DNA from: Tricholoma matsutake
Taxonomy: Eukaryota > Basidiomycota > Agaricomycetes > Agaricales > Tricholomataceae
Length of the DNA: 64,000 nucleotides
Direction: 5' to 3'
NCBI GenBank assembly: GCA_026075535.2
Contig: AP026545.1
Span: 744,001 to 808,000 of the forward strand
A program made the position numbers and the translations under genes. The notes under the pieces are model-generated. The model saw only the letters and a program-made list of their open reading frames with translations, searched no databases and had not been told where the DNA came from. Positions 1-11,759 of this stretch are shown here, in pieces. Every line of letters starts with the position of its first letter. The stretch's first letter is position 1.

Positions 1-690
1 TCTACGATGCTCCAAGTGTATATTCTAAGCTGTACGAAGTGTTCAAAGTCAATTGAAAGTGTGAAAACTGATATATTGGTGCTTGAACTGCGCTGGGGAC
101 CTATTAGCGCGCATCGAGGTGCTTTTCAATGTCTTCATGATTTATTGGGACAACAATACAAGGAGATTTAATATATTATGTATATTGCATGTTTCCTTCT
201 TATCAGTTTCTCATTTACTTTGTGATTTTGACACCTTTTTTACTGCCTTATGTTTACCACATGTTTTGCCTCATGGCCTTTTACCTTTTTAGTACTATCT
301 CTCTAAAACATATATAGTTTGGTGTATTTACTGTTGACAATGCAGGAAATCATCTTCCCATATCGCATATTGTCTGACTTAAGGGTTCTGTTCTTGAGTT
401 TTAGCTCAGTCCAAGTCCAAAACTCTGAAGTATTCTGCAAACTTTGTCATTTTGCTATTTAGTCTCTTGAGATTATTTTCAATTGTCCATCTATTCTGTC
501 ATTGTCTTCTACAATCGTCTTCACCTATTGTCACCATCTCCCAAACTCATCAAAACCATTTCAAGGATTTTTGAATTCTTTTGCACCACAGCTAAACTCT
601 TTCATATAGTTTTGAAATGCTTCGCTGTGTTTTGCACTACTTTGTACATGGTTTTGCAGAACTTTGCATCACTCCTTAAGGCTTTGTAAC
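1..690 (+). repeat. LTR fragment (TGATAGG family), cut by the window edge
   Basis: This stretch resembles the Ty3-type LTR at 59321-60691 and, in reverse complement, the solo LTR at 14111-14961. Shared features are a GTACC/GGGACC-TTGAT region followed by a T-rich tract, a CCTCATG..TTTTACC..TTTTTAGTACTATCTC segment, a TATATAG box after AAACA, and a pyrimidine-rich tail with many CTTC/TTTG words. The 5' end lies outside the window and the usual 3' end (GGTCAAG..TATCA) is not seen, so the copy is incomplete. Confidence 0.55.
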
Positions 691-1019
691 ACACCTAACA
701 GTCTTTGGTTAGTGCTGGAGTAGGGTGAGTGGTCACCTACTCCAGGTAGTCATGTGACCTTGTTGGTAGAGTCACATAGTCACATTGTTGTAGTTCAGGA
801 TTGCTATACTATCCCATGGCCTCACCATTGGTATAGGGCACCTCTGGGGTGTCCATCTTGGTGATGAGAGTGAGATTCAACTTGCTCTAAGCTTTGTAGT
901 CTCCTGTTTTGAGTGCCACATCACTCACTCTGCCAGGCTGGGCTTTTCTCTTGGTCTAATTTGTGTTCTGAGTCTCGTCTTGAGTTCCTGAGCTTTACCT
1001 TGCATCTCACATCTATTAT
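691..1019. other. Non-coding stretch, nothing recognised
   Basis: No convincing open frame or structural motif was found. It sits between an LTR fragment and a copia remnant, so it may be decayed copia coding sequence. Confidence 0.4.
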
Positions 1020-1421
1020 CTTGTGTTTTGTGGAGCAGCAAGAAGCAACCAATCATTACCATCTCAAGCACTGAGGCCAAATACATTGCATTAACCGTTG
1101 AAGGATATTTTATGGATTCACACATTACTTACTAAATTATCTTCTATTTTTAGTTTTACTTTACCTACAACACTTTTCTGTGACAACCAAGGTCACAATC
1201 AGACTCTCCAAAGATGCTACTTTCATGGATGCACCAAACACATTGACATTCACTTCCATTTCATCTTCCAAACTATTACCTCAGGTCACATTGCCATGCA
1301 ATACTGTCCCATGGATGACATGATTGCCAACATCTTCACCAAATCACTTGCTTGTGTTAATTATGAGAAATTCCATACTCTTCTTGGCGTTGTCTGATCC
1401 AGTATTCACCTCAAGGGGGAG
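1020..1421 (+). pseudogene. Ty1/copia polyprotein C-terminus (RNase H) remnant
   Basis: Translation around 1041-1095 gives the copia RNase H core ITISSTEAKYIAL (family form LSSTEAEY.AL). Translation of 1186-1397 gives CDNQ, then TKHIDIHFHF, then the tail AMQYCPMDDMIANIFTKSL, the canonical end of copia pol. A frameshift with stops separates the two halves. A purine-rich tract (TCAAGGGGGAG, about 1411-1421) directly precedes an LTR start, the normal position of a polypurine tract. Upstream domains (integrase, RT) are absent. Confidence 0.8.
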
Positions 1422-1780
1422 TGTTAACATATTGAGGCATCACTGGAGATATCCCTGCATCCCCACACCACTGACACTCACTGCCTTATTTCATTTTTTA
1501 TACATTACATATTATTTATAGCACTATGGTAACTACATCTCATCTTATTTCAAAATCATATATATGAGACATTATATACCTCGTAGTTGTACATTTCCAC
1601 CTCAGTGTTTATCCATTCACTGAGGTGTATGTCCCCTTTCTCTATTGTATTTATTTTCTTACTTACTCTTAGTAGTCCTTGTTATTCTATTCTAGGTACT
1701 ACTGAATGCATCAGTGTTCATCCATTCACTGAGGTTCTTCATTATTTTATTCTAGTTCTGTACTTGGGCCCTGCATTCTA
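1422..1780 (+). repeat. Copia 3' LTR (right boundary uncertain)
   Basis: Starts TGTTAACA immediately after the polypurine tract of the copia remnant. It carries an internal direct repeat, CAGTGTT(T/C)ATCCATTCACTGAGG, at about 1603-1626 and 1711-1734. The 3' boundary is a guess based on a TTCTACA near 1780. No target duplication could be assigned. Confidence 0.5.
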
Positions 1781-1869
1781 CAAGATTGGCATGAAGTCAT
1801 GAAACCAAGCTCCTGCCAGTGGAACAGCCAACTGTAGACTTGGGAACATCTGCTGAAATTTGTTTCATC

Positions 1870-2131
1870 TAGGGATCTGCATGGGTTTTGTGTACCCATA
1901 TGGGTTATGGGTATGGGTACATGTGGGTATGGGTATGGGTTAAGATAGTCCTACCTGTGGGCTACAAAATGTCTAGATTGTTTTTGTCATTACTTACTCA
2001 GTTCTTGACTGTTTTGCTTGATTTTTACTGCATTTTGTAGCTAAGACCCGTGGGTTTATGGATAAAACACGCCATGGGTACGGGTATGGGTACAGTGCAA
2101 AATAACCGCAGGTTACCCATGCAGATCCCTA
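1870..2131. mobile_element. hAT-type MITE, 262 bp, exact 8-bp TSD
   Basis: Terminal inverted repeat TAGGGATCTGCATGGGT at the left, with its exact complement at the right. The element is flanked on both sides by the identical 8-mer GTTTCATC (1862-1869 and 2132-2139). The TIR start fits the hAT pattern YARNG and 8-bp duplications are the hAT signature. The inside holds runs of the hexamer TATGGG/GGGTAT and no coding capacity. It belongs with the elements at 13390, 26653 and 53476. Confidence 0.85.
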
Positions 2132-2139
2132 GTTTCATC

Positions 2140-2849
2140 AGTGGAAATTTTATAATGTCAGATGAGCAATGTGCGCAGCTAAACACATGCCTTATAGTGA
2201 GCATCTCCTTGAATGGTTTGAGTGGGACCATGCCTTTTCTGATAGATTGGCACAGTGTGGAGGTAGTCCCATAATTTATGCAGAATACATAGGTTCATGT
2301 CTTTACAGTCATCATTACTTGTGAGCAGTCAAGTTTTCAAGATTCTATTCAAGTCCATGGCCAGCTCAACCACCGGTGTTTTTGAAAATGCATTTTTCAG
2401 ATCAGAAACATAGAGCTGCTTGAGCCCCATACACTGAGTAGCTCTTACACTGAGAATGGCACAGACTGTCTGATTGGGATGTGTACTTTTAGACACATGT
2501 ATTAGTCCAAATAAACAATGTACACCTCTGACCAAGCCCCCTTCTGGATGTTCCAGACATTGACCTTGAAGAGTCAAAGGTCATCTCTCTCTTCAAAAAC
2601 AAATGAAAAACTGGGCCTGGAACAGTGTCAAAATTGGCTTGACTACCTGAACATTGGAGTGGTATTCGCCAGTGAGAAAAACAGTCTGTTACAAAACTGA
2701 GCAAGATGAGTTTGTGATTCAGCAGAGAGGAGTTGTCATACATATACACACAGGTCATTGGCCTATAAACTTGTGAAGTTTATGTTGAATAAACTGTGAA
2801 TAAAATAAGAAAATAACCATGGAAATATCCACAGATTCAACAATGGACA
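2140..2849. other. Intergenic or decayed sequence
   Basis: Scattered short frames only. On the minus strand, 2400-2560 gives a weak LYVSDLKNAF string reminiscent of copia RT, but neighbouring frames do not support it. I cannot assign the stretch. Confidence 0.35.
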
Positions 2850-5800
2850 AAGCCTAAATTTGTTTTACAATTAGCCATTTTGTTGATCTGATGGTCTCAT
2901 GCAGAAAACATCTGCAAGATGCTCAGCAATGAAATCAGTAACATACAAGGAACAAATTCAAAATTTATCTTTAGAGAAAATGATGAATATATGGTATAAC
3001 AAATTTAAAGGAAAATCCATGGTTATACTTCTTTTAAGTACTAGGTTTGTAGCCAGGATAAATGGAGGATACATTTACAGTGTGTTCTAGAATAACTTTT
3101 TCAGTTTGTTCTGCAAAAAAACTTTTAATAAGTGCATCGCACAAACTGTGATCAACTCGGAATCCCAAGGGATCTATTTCCTTTTCAAGAGATTTTAGAT
3201 GCTGTGTGCACTATACCATAAAACAATTGAAAAGCATACAATAACTGCTGTAGCTACAGGTGTACTGTGCTAAAACCCATGGCATCCATGTATATATTAG
3301 TACATTTCTGTGATGCTGTCTAATCTTTGCTCAACAAATAAAGACCTCACCTGTTTCATATGTAGTAAGTCATATTTAGTCAAGGCTGATTTTTCATTTT
3401 CAGTGAATGGCAGAACAAAAAGTCCCCAGAGCTGCATAATGTTGACAGTACCACCATACTGGCTAGTGCTTCATGGTCAATAGGTAGGTCAAGCAGTGGT
3501 GGCCACATGAAGGGCAAATGCAGCATTTTGGCAGTATTAGGAGGATTGAGTGCTGATAATTTTTTGTAGAGCAATGACTGTAAACCTTAGTTAGTGCACT
3601 TAATTCTAAATTAGGCATGACAGTTGCCCTTGAACATGATCTGTAGCATCATTTTATGAGTGCTTCTGTGGACAATATATTTAAGAGAAGGCAAAGTTCC
3701 TCAGATTGTGGCTAGCGGGTTACCCAGTGCCCCGCCACAAAGGTGCATGACAGCATCAAGTGGGCAAGACGGTCAACGATATGGTGTTTGAGGTCAACAA
3801 ACACTTGCTGTATATGTCGATAGGTAATTTGTCATCCAAGGTATAGCATTTCATGCCAGTGCATGTGATCCATCCACCAGATCCATGGTAGTGACATGCT
3901 TTGATATGCAAGAGTCATAGCATAATGTTGAAGGCCCATCAGTGAGTTGAATGTTGTGATTTCCTTTTCACAAACAAAGCATGCAATGGCCTCCATGGCT
4001 TCAATTTGATGTGGATACTCTCATGCTGCAATGAATTTCCATTATCATGGCTAGTTGAATAGCCCAACACAGCTTGGCAATAACCAGAGTTATTGCCTTT
4101 GGTTGTACAAATTCTCCTGTCTCTTGAAGCTCAAACAATGCAAAGAAACACATGGTTGGATCTGGCATATGACTTGCTCTGGAAGTTTGCCATGTTGTTT
4201 TCCATAGAGCTGTCACGATCCGTTCCTTGCCCACTCGGAACCCACAACCTTCTGATCTTTTCCGCTTTTCCTAACTCAACTCCTTCCACCTTCGTTCTGG
4301 CCCCCTTGCACTGCCCACACTGCTGTGCACCAGGCTGCCTTGTACAGCAACCATGGCTGCCTTCCAAGGCTGCTGTCTAGTTTTGCAAATTCGACTATGG
4401 ATTCCTGTGTGGCCTCCACTAGGCAATTTATCTATGCAGTTGAGACACTGCTGCAGTTTCCGTTTCTGTTCCGCTCTTGTTCCAGACTCTAGTATTTAAG
4501 CTTAGTTAGTTTCGCTTTGTATTCCTCAGTTCGTATATCGACATAGACTCGACTTTACCCTGTCAATCTAAAACCTCCTTCTACTCCAACTCCTGACCTC
4601 TAAGAGTCTGAACTCCATTCGACTCAACCTCTAGTTCCCCTCTGAAGTTCTAGTCTCATCTGAACTTAACCTAAGTCCCTCCGTACTCCTTCCCGCATTT
4701 ACCTGCACTCTCCCGCTCCTATCTCTAAAAACTCTACTTGAAATTAGGACACCAGACGAGGTGAAGGGCACAGCTTCTTACAAGCTGAAGCCAAGTCCTT
4801 TTCGTTACCCATCTGCATAATCCGCTATGACCCGACAATCTTCCACTCTCAAACACCCGCTGGGTCCAACTGGATTCCAACGAGCCCTTTTGGATCAGTT
4901 CTTAACAAGAGCCATGAAAACTGAGTGCAACGACATTGTATCAGTGCAAGTCTGCAACCTGCATATTGCATGGTATAGATCAGGTGTCTTGTTAAACTTG
5001 TAATGATCACTTGACCACAATAAGAATGCCACAAGATGAACAATGGGCACAACATATCGCTTGATGGTTTGATGGTGCTGATGATGCTGATGAAGTGGTG
5101 TGTTATTGATTCCCCTGATATTGCTTTAGACCAACCTCATGCTTAAATAAATGGAACATGCTCACATTTTTTCTGGATCTGCAGTATTAATTTGTTGAAG
5201 GACAAGTTCATCTGTTTCATCAAGAAGATCTGTGGCATGGTTGCAGTAGGCCAAAATAGTATCATGCAAACCCACAAACAGGTCTGCATCAGGCATCATG
5301 ACAGGCTTATGCAGCTGTGAAACATCATATGGCTGAACATGTGTATGCCACCCTGTTTGCATTAACCATGGGCTGACGAGACATGCATTGGGAATAGCGC
5401 CTGTATTGCCTGCTGTTTTCCAGTGAAACTGAGCAATGTCTTGCAAAATAGACGATGCAACAGTCCACTCTGTATGCACTGCAACCCAGAACAGCTTTTT
5501 CATGACACCCAGATTCACAACTTGAGTCTGCACACCCAGCAACAGTCATTGTCCAGGATGTTCCATTTTCATATGCTTGACAACCACCTTTTTGACTGCA
5601 GCATATGCACAGTGTGGACATCCTACAGAGTCATGAATATCAAGGCCAGAGATTGGTGCACAGGGCATGATGCTGCTTTCAATTTCTGGGTAGGAGGGTG
5701 AGATTTCACCTTGCTCAATAATATCCTTCAAGTGGTTCTTGTCCAGAGCTGTCATCCCAAGTTTGGTATGCTTGGTATCAAGATGTTCCCAGATAGATGT

Positions 5801-5917
5801 CAAGGTTTGGCCCACTCCACACATCAGACAGATGAACAAGGCCACTGTGGTACTGATGGCCAAGGAATATTTTGCCAGGATGCTCATTTCCAACAGATCT
5901 GAATGACCATTGAGCAT
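2850..5917 (-). pseudogene. RecQ/OrsD-like helicase pseudogene, N-terminal half (copy 2)
   Basis: Reading minus from 5917, a first zinc finger (FICLMCGVG, then WEHLDTKH) is followed by a second (GLDIHDSVGCPHCAYA, then VKHMKMEH), the tandem C2H2-like arrangement of OrsD-type domains found at the N-terminus of many basidiomycete RecQ-like helicases. An in-frame TGA at 5546-5548 follows. Then come VQTQVVN, PWLMQTGWHTHV and, after a plausible intron near 5110-5160, NTPLHQHHQHH. A solo LTR (4211-4907) interrupts the frame. Beyond it DPTMCFFALFELQETGEFV and CWAIQLAMIMEIH continue the same family pattern, then FNSLMGLQHYAMTLAYQ-type sequence decays toward 2.9 kb. No helicase motifs are visible in this copy. 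The family name comes from memory of domain patterns; the low-numbered boundary is approximate. Confidence 0.65.
4211..4907 (+). repeat. Solo LTR, 697 bp, exact 5-bp TSD AGAGC
   Basis: Begins TGTCACGATCCGTTCC and ends GGATCAGTTCTTAACA, giving imperfect terminal inversion. The flanks 4206-4210 and 4908-4912 are both AGAGC, the 5-bp duplication typical of Ty3-type integration. It is homologous throughout to the inverted copy at 54015-54720. Removing the LTR and one AGAGC copy rejoins the helicase reading frame on the minus strand (FMAL then WKTTW). Confidence 0.88.
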
Positions 5918-6189
5918 TGTGAAAAGAAAATGGAATTCTTTAAAGGAGGTTCAGATCAAGAGAAATCTTTGCTGTTGCCTGGAAAATCTCTTACTGCACT
6001 TGGTAGAACATCATCTACTTGTTCCAATCCACAGAATTCTTCATGCTCTTCCAGTTTAGATTCAGTGGAGAAAGAAGCATTACATAAGCAGGTATAAGAC
6101 AAGGACACGATGGTGGTTAAAGAGAAAGAGAAGCATAGGCAACAGGACACTACATATACAAGCATATATTTATCTGTATGTGTTCATAT

Positions 6190-8737
6190 TTAATCACCCG
6201 ACTCTGGCTCATTAAGAAGGACCTGCTGATTTGGAGGAGGAGGTGAAGTTGTGTCCCTGGCTTTCTTGGAGATGTGCAGGTCTTGATCCTCCTCTTCATC
6301 TTCATCACCTCTCTTCCATTTGTTCAAAGGCACTTCCTCTTCAGTATCCTCTTCATCACCCTCAGGCCTCAGTGTGGCATAGTATTCTTTGAGGGAGCTT
6401 TCCAGTGCCAAGTTCCAGTGGATTGGACAGCCTGGATCAGAGTGAAGATTGAGCTCCTTGTTGAAGGCAAGCTCATGAGTCAGCTCTTCAGTGTGAAGAG
6501 CCCTGCAATCTTGTTGCAAGACTTCTGCTCTCTATAGCATGGCCATCAGCTTAAAGAAAGTATATCAATATGAATCAACTTGCCTTGTATGCCTTGAGCA
6601 AGACATTGTACATGTCAGGATGAAGTTGATAACTTGGTTCACTGCCATGCTTTGCTCCTGCAATTGGAATGCCAAGTATGCCTGGTTTACAGAGTGCACT
6701 GACCAAATTGTCCCATGCCTTGGTCATCTGTTGATCAAGGTGTTCATAATGCACCTTCCTGATATTGCTGGCAACCAGCTTGTCATCATAGTTGATTGCC
6801 TCCACAGTTTCTGTTGGTTCTGAAAACTGGCTCCAGAATGTAAACTTGCCAAGTCCAGGAATAGCTTGAATGACATCCAGCACTTGTTGCCTAAATTCAT
6901 AGAGATGAGGCACAGTCTTGAGCAGGGGCTTTCTGACATCAAAGTGCATCTGAGATTCCTCCAACAATGACTTGACAAAGCATGATCGCATGGCCTGAGT
7001 GTTGTTGCCTTTGGGAGATGTGAACCAGTTGAATGTGGTCCACTTGAGGCCCCTGTACACCATGCGATAGTGGACGTCCTTGAGCTTGACCACAGATTTA
7101 TTGATGTTGGCATCTGGGGTTTGCTTGTGTCGCAGGTGCTGTTGAATCTTCAAAAAGCCTGGGATCTTGGCCTTTTCTTCCCTGAGAGCAGAAGCAGACC
7201 ATGTGTTGAGTATCTCCAAAAAGTTGTCCAAATCTTCAGCCTGTTGCTTCTGCTCATCGGAACCTTTCTTGTTCAGAGCAGGAGACTTGTAATTGAAGGC
7301 TGCTGTGATCTCTTCAATGCAAGGCAGCAGAGAGACATTTCTTTTTTTGAAGATGAGTGAAATCAACTGTCATGATAATTAGTGCAAGAGTGTGATCAAT
7401 ACAACTTGCAAATACCTTGTACCACCCATCCATGGCATAATAGCCTGCAGTGTGTTCATCTCCAGCAAGTTGCAGCTTGGAAATTTCATCAACACTGCTG
7501 TATGCCCATCCCAGGTTTTCTGTATGTTGATGTTGGAAATATTGAAGGGAATAATATATGGCTTCTGTATCAGAGTGAAACTCTGCCTCCTTTTCATTGG
7601 TGGCTTTGCCTTTCCTCTGCTTCTGATGGTCCAATAGCCCAGGAACTATCCATGAAGCAATCTAAAATAATTCTTTAAGCAGATAATATAGTTGAAGAAA
7701 ATTGGCTACTCACCAGTGACACTGGCTTTTCCAAACTTGTCCACAAGGACATCATGTCCATCATGTAGGCGGGACATGTCAATGGCATCTTTCCATCCAG
7801 CAAAGGTACAAGGGGGGCACCTGTCATGACTTGATTATCCAGGAGAGCAATCAACTTGTGCATGAGATGCTCCAGAATCTTCAACTCCTCAGAGCTGTAA
7901 GTGGTCTTTTTCAGTTCCATAGCCACCTGACCCTTGATGTCCCTGATCATAGCCTTTTGATAGTCCTCATAGCTCTGGGCCCAGAGGTCACTGCCTTGAC
8001 CACAGTAAGCTAATTGGTCTTGCAGAAAAGTCTGAAAGTTTTTGGCAGAAAATGTCAACACTAGCTTGGCCACTTGTTCTGAAAACCCCAGAGTGTTTGC
8101 AGCTCTAGCCTCTTTGAGCTGTCCAGAGATTCTAATGGCCATTACACCAGGAGCCATAGTGATCAGATTCTCTTCAGGTGACAGAGGAAGATCCAATGCA
8201 GAGGACAGATAGACAATCTGCTCATATCCAGCTGTGAAAAAAGGTCCCAGAATCTGTTCAATCATAAATTAAACCCTTCTAACCCTTGTAATCACATTGA
8301 CTTACCCCCCAGATAGTCTTTTTGCAGTCAAGCAATTTCCTGGGCACAAAGTCTGCCTGCCTGAATATTTCAAACCTGTACAAGTCTTGGAACAAGAGAA
8401 TGATATCCTTGTATTTGACAAGCAAGGTCTTGACATCCAGTTGGTTGTTTGCCCCCAGAGTGGTAGCAAACTCATATGTTGACTTGTGGTCCTCTTCATG
8501 ACAAGTAGCCAACAGACTGGTTATAACTAATTTGAAGTGATGCTGAGGTGTGTCAGGATGGGCCTTGTGTTGTTGGTGGTGCCTCTTCAATAGCTATTGA
8601 TAGTTTAGCTGCATGATTGTACAAAAATACATTGCCAAACTTACCCTCAGGCCACTGTCCATGTCCTTCTTGGCAGCTCTAACCTTTGCAGGTGCTTGAA
8701 TAGTGGTTGTGGTAACAATAGTGGTGGGTTCAGACAT
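6190..8737 (-). CDS. Intact six-exon gene, 763-residue protein of unknown function
   Basis: Exons (minus): 8737-8645, 8593-8306, 8253-7714, 7661-7416, 7366-6584, 6531-6190. The five introns are 49-52 nt and all in phase 0. Four are GT-AG; the last has a GC donor with the strong GCAAGT consensus. The joined frame runs without a stop from MSEPTTIVTTTT to a TAA at 6190. A TATATAAA box lies about 60 nt upstream of the ATG, which supports this start. The protein is mostly helical in character, has no signal peptide or membrane segment I can see, and ends in an acidic stretch (around residues 704-730, EGDEEDTEEE and DEDEEEDQ) followed by basic KKARD, suggestive of a nuclear protein. I recognise no catalytic motif. 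It stands divergent to an RTC4-like gene and just upstream of a RecQ/OrsD-like pseudogene on the same strand, so it may belong to the same telomere-associated gene group. That last point is inference. Confidence 0.85.
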
Positions 8738-8793
8738 GGTTGTGATGGGGGGGGGAAGGAAGAATTATGATGGAAGGGTGTCAAAACCCTGCC

Positions 8794-8801
8794 TTTATAT
8801 A
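8794..8801 (-). promoter_or_regulatory. TATA box of the 763-aa gene
   Basis: On the minus strand the sequence reads CCTATATAAAGG, with TATATAAA placed 57-64 nt before the ATG at 8737. That position is suitable for a core promoter in a compact fungal gene. Confidence 0.6.
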
Positions 8802-9004
8802 GGCCTCAGCAGCCATGCTACCCATTGTCCCAAGGAAATCTTGCTTGCTATTGTTCTAAATTTAGGCCTTTGTTCAGAGGTGGCCACTATATTGGCTATT
8901 GAAAGGCCAATAGTTGATGGATTCCTTTGTTCCATTGACGAAAACAATCCGGAATTGCGACGCCCAGATGCTCCAACAATTAGTTTGGAAATCCGTGCTC
9001 TCCC

Positions 9005-9450
9005 CCCTGAGATATAGTGAGATTACATGACGGATCAGTTAATGATAGTACAGCCCAAGTTGAACTGACCATAGAATGGTCAATACTGGACCAATTTTTA
9101 TGAACCAAGGGTCGAAACTATGAGAAACGACGAGGCCCAAACGCTCCGCTAGTTTTTGTCGTAACGCATTGTTTCGTTCCAAAGATATAGCGCGATTACA
9201 TGTCAGATCAATTAATCATAATACAACCCAACTTGAAGTGACCACAGAATGGTAAGAACTCGACGGATTTTTATAAATCAAGGAGGAAAACGACGTGTAA
9301 CGACCGTTTAAAAGCGCGTCAATTCTCTACAAAGTTATAGCATGTTTAGTTCTGACCCTAGTCACTCATACTACAGCACAAATAGAATAATAAGTACTGG
9401 ATGGATTTTTATAAGCCATAGGTGAAAATGATGCGTAACAATGGGGTAGG
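9005..9450. repeat. Three imperfect tandem units (about 150-173 bp) in a divergent spacer
   Basis: Anchor words recur at 9011, 9184 and 9334 (GATATAG/GTTATAG), each followed by a GATTACATG-like word, TACAGCCCA/TACAACCCA, AGAATGG and ATTTTTATAA. Unit three is the most diverged. The array lies between the start of the minus-strand gene at 8737 and the plus-strand RTC4-like gene starting near 9490, so it could contain shared upstream elements. Confidence 0.65.
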
Positions 9451-9489
9451 CCATGCATATACCTAGTACAGCCCAATGACTTAAAGCAA

Positions 9490-11745
9490 ATGGCAGATGA
9501 TCTCTCTGAACTCATGACCGAAGATCATGTTCCATTGGGGCAGAAGCGTAAACAAGGAGAATCAGATCAATCTGTACATCTACCAGCTTTTCATTTCAGA
9601 CATACCTTCTGATAATCCACACTTCAGGATGCAGAGGCCAGATACAACAACATTATAGAGAGTGCTGACCATGGAGCATTCAGAATTGGCAGCCTTAAAA
9701 AGCTATTATGCAAAGGTAGAGATGGCCACATTCAGCTGCCTGATATAGTCAGTAAAGGGCTGACTATATGCGCATCAATTGCTGAGGAAATATAGGAATC
9801 TGCATTCAAACACCTCAAGCCAGCCTCGAGTCTATGGAGCACTCTTTATGACCAGGCAATTGTCACTGACAACATCAAAGACCCTACAGAGTGAATGTTG
9901 GGAAGGGACCAGGTTTTTATTTCTTTACATATATAGATTTTGCCTCCACCCACTTGTTTTGACAGTTTTTAAATGACACATGTCAGATGGACCATATTAC
10001 TGCCTATGTCCATTTTGTCATGTGGGCCATATATGGACTCAAATTCTCAGCTGATTGGAGGGACATGGGTATGACCCCAGAGGGTCGCAAATGGAAAAAA
10101 GATTACTTGGACAGATTGTTCATATTGCAGGACAAGAGGCGATTACTGAGGCCAAAAGGTATGCAGGCCAGCTGGGAAAGAAAAATAAGCAGTCTGCACA
10201 ACAAAAATTCAAGGCCAGGCATGAAAAGGTTGTGGATGCTTGGAACCACATTTGTCATTTGTATGATGTGGTAAGTCTTAGTTAAATCTGTAAAATATAT
10301 GTGGCAGGTAATCTCTTCCAGTTTGGTGCAGGCATACTGTTGGATCCTCTCTGGTCCATCAATGTGCAAGTCAAAGTGACCAACCAATCAGGAAATTTTG
10401 GCAAGACCCTCACATTGTTCTTGGACCACATTGAGACTGACCTCTTGGAACTTCAACAAACTGAGGCAGATGGAGATCAAGACCACATGCTGCAAGAGAA
10501 CAGAAGTCAAGCAGGAAGAACCTTACTGCAGTTGGTTAGGGTACTGGCTGGTAACAATCTGGCATCATGGGTTGAAACATTTTTAGATGAGATGGGTTCA
10601 CAAGAGAGTGGTGATGCACATCTGCACCACAATCAAGATAATGTACATAACTAACAACTGACACCTGCAATTGTCTGACCACAAAACCATCCAAACACAC
10701 ACCAGCACCATCCAAATGTAAATATTGAGTATCAACAGCCAAGTAAGCGGCCTTGCTCAGGCTGTAAAGGAGATAGTAGGTGGCAGAAGCGAGTAAGGCC
10801 ACCAAGTCAAGAGGGGGGTGGGGGAGGCAGTCATCCACAGAACTGAGGAGAAAAAAGTTCTTGGCAGCAGAAGCAATCAAGTTATCCAATTCAGGATCCA
10901 AGGCCATCAAACCAAGAGGTGAGTGTATCAACTCCTAGTGTGCAGGAAGAAAACCATGCCCTGACAAAGATGACACCTAGTCACATTGCCCAAGCATTTA
11001 TTGTGAAGATCCCATGCCTCTGCATCCATCCAAAAAATTGGCCTTGATGCTTGCTAACCACAGTGAGCTAATAAATGTGCATGGGGACAAATCAGCAGCT
11101 GTCTTCTGGTACGATGTAGATATTTGTCTGGAGATCAAGTCCAGCAGGTTGTCCAGTGATTCAGTTGTCATGGCGCAGGAAAATGGATGGCCATTTGTAA
11201 TCAACTTTGCTGAGCTATCATATCATGTTCAAGGCTTGCATGATTTGGTCTGACATGTCATCATATACAGTGAAGAATTGGAGTGGACTCCTGTTTGGAA
11301 GTTGTTCTGAGCCCATTGTTGCGATATCTTCAAATTTTTGAGATGTAGTGAAATGCAAGCAGAAAATTTATGGAACACCAGACCAGGATATGGAGAAAAA
11401 GGGAGCTTCAGTATTCAAAATGCCTTGATACAGATGTTTCCTCAAAACCAGTACCTGATAAAGAATTTGCAACCATTGACATTTCAGCTTTTTGTTGAAC
11501 ATTTGCTAGTTCCACATGTAGCAACCATACTCATCTCACAGGACTGAGACTTGGAATTGCAGGATGTGTATGAGTTGATGTTGAGTAGTGGTGAATTTGG
11601 GCACCACCAGTTCCCTGTAGAAGATGATGATGATGAGCTTGACAGTATTATCTGAGTTATGGCCAGAGAAATAGAAAATGTTCCATAGGTCTTGTTGTTG
11701 ATAGCCTTCATGGTTGCATTGATGCATTGCAGGGGTGTCAACTAT
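9490..11745 (+). pseudogene. Decayed RTC4-like domain gene
   Basis: An ATG at 9490 opens MADDLSELMTED. Coding-like stretches then follow in shifting frames: ARYNNIIESADHGAFRIGSL near 9640-9700; AITEAKRYAGQLGKK near 10140-10180; NLFQFGAGILLDPLWS at 10304; a proline/serine-rich part with KRPCSGCK near 10740; and NGWPFVINFAEL near 11180. The 3' part reads RPGYGEKGSF, then FVEHLLVPHVATILISQD, then ELMLSSGEFGHHQFP and a DDDDEL tail. This matches my memory of the RTC4 (restriction of telomere capping) C-terminal pattern: RPGYYG, LVPE.A..LI..D, VM..S..FG. Several in-frame stops and shifts show it is dead or badly broken. Whether the N-terminal part belongs to the same ancestral gene is uncertain. 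Confidence 0.55.
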
Positions 11746-11759
11746 TATGTATTAACATG

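Noticed and set aside
2329..2758. Copia reverse transcriptase on the minus strand (LYVSDLKNAF)
   Set aside because: Only one short string resembles the QLDVKNAF motif; upstream and downstream RT motifs are missing in all frames.
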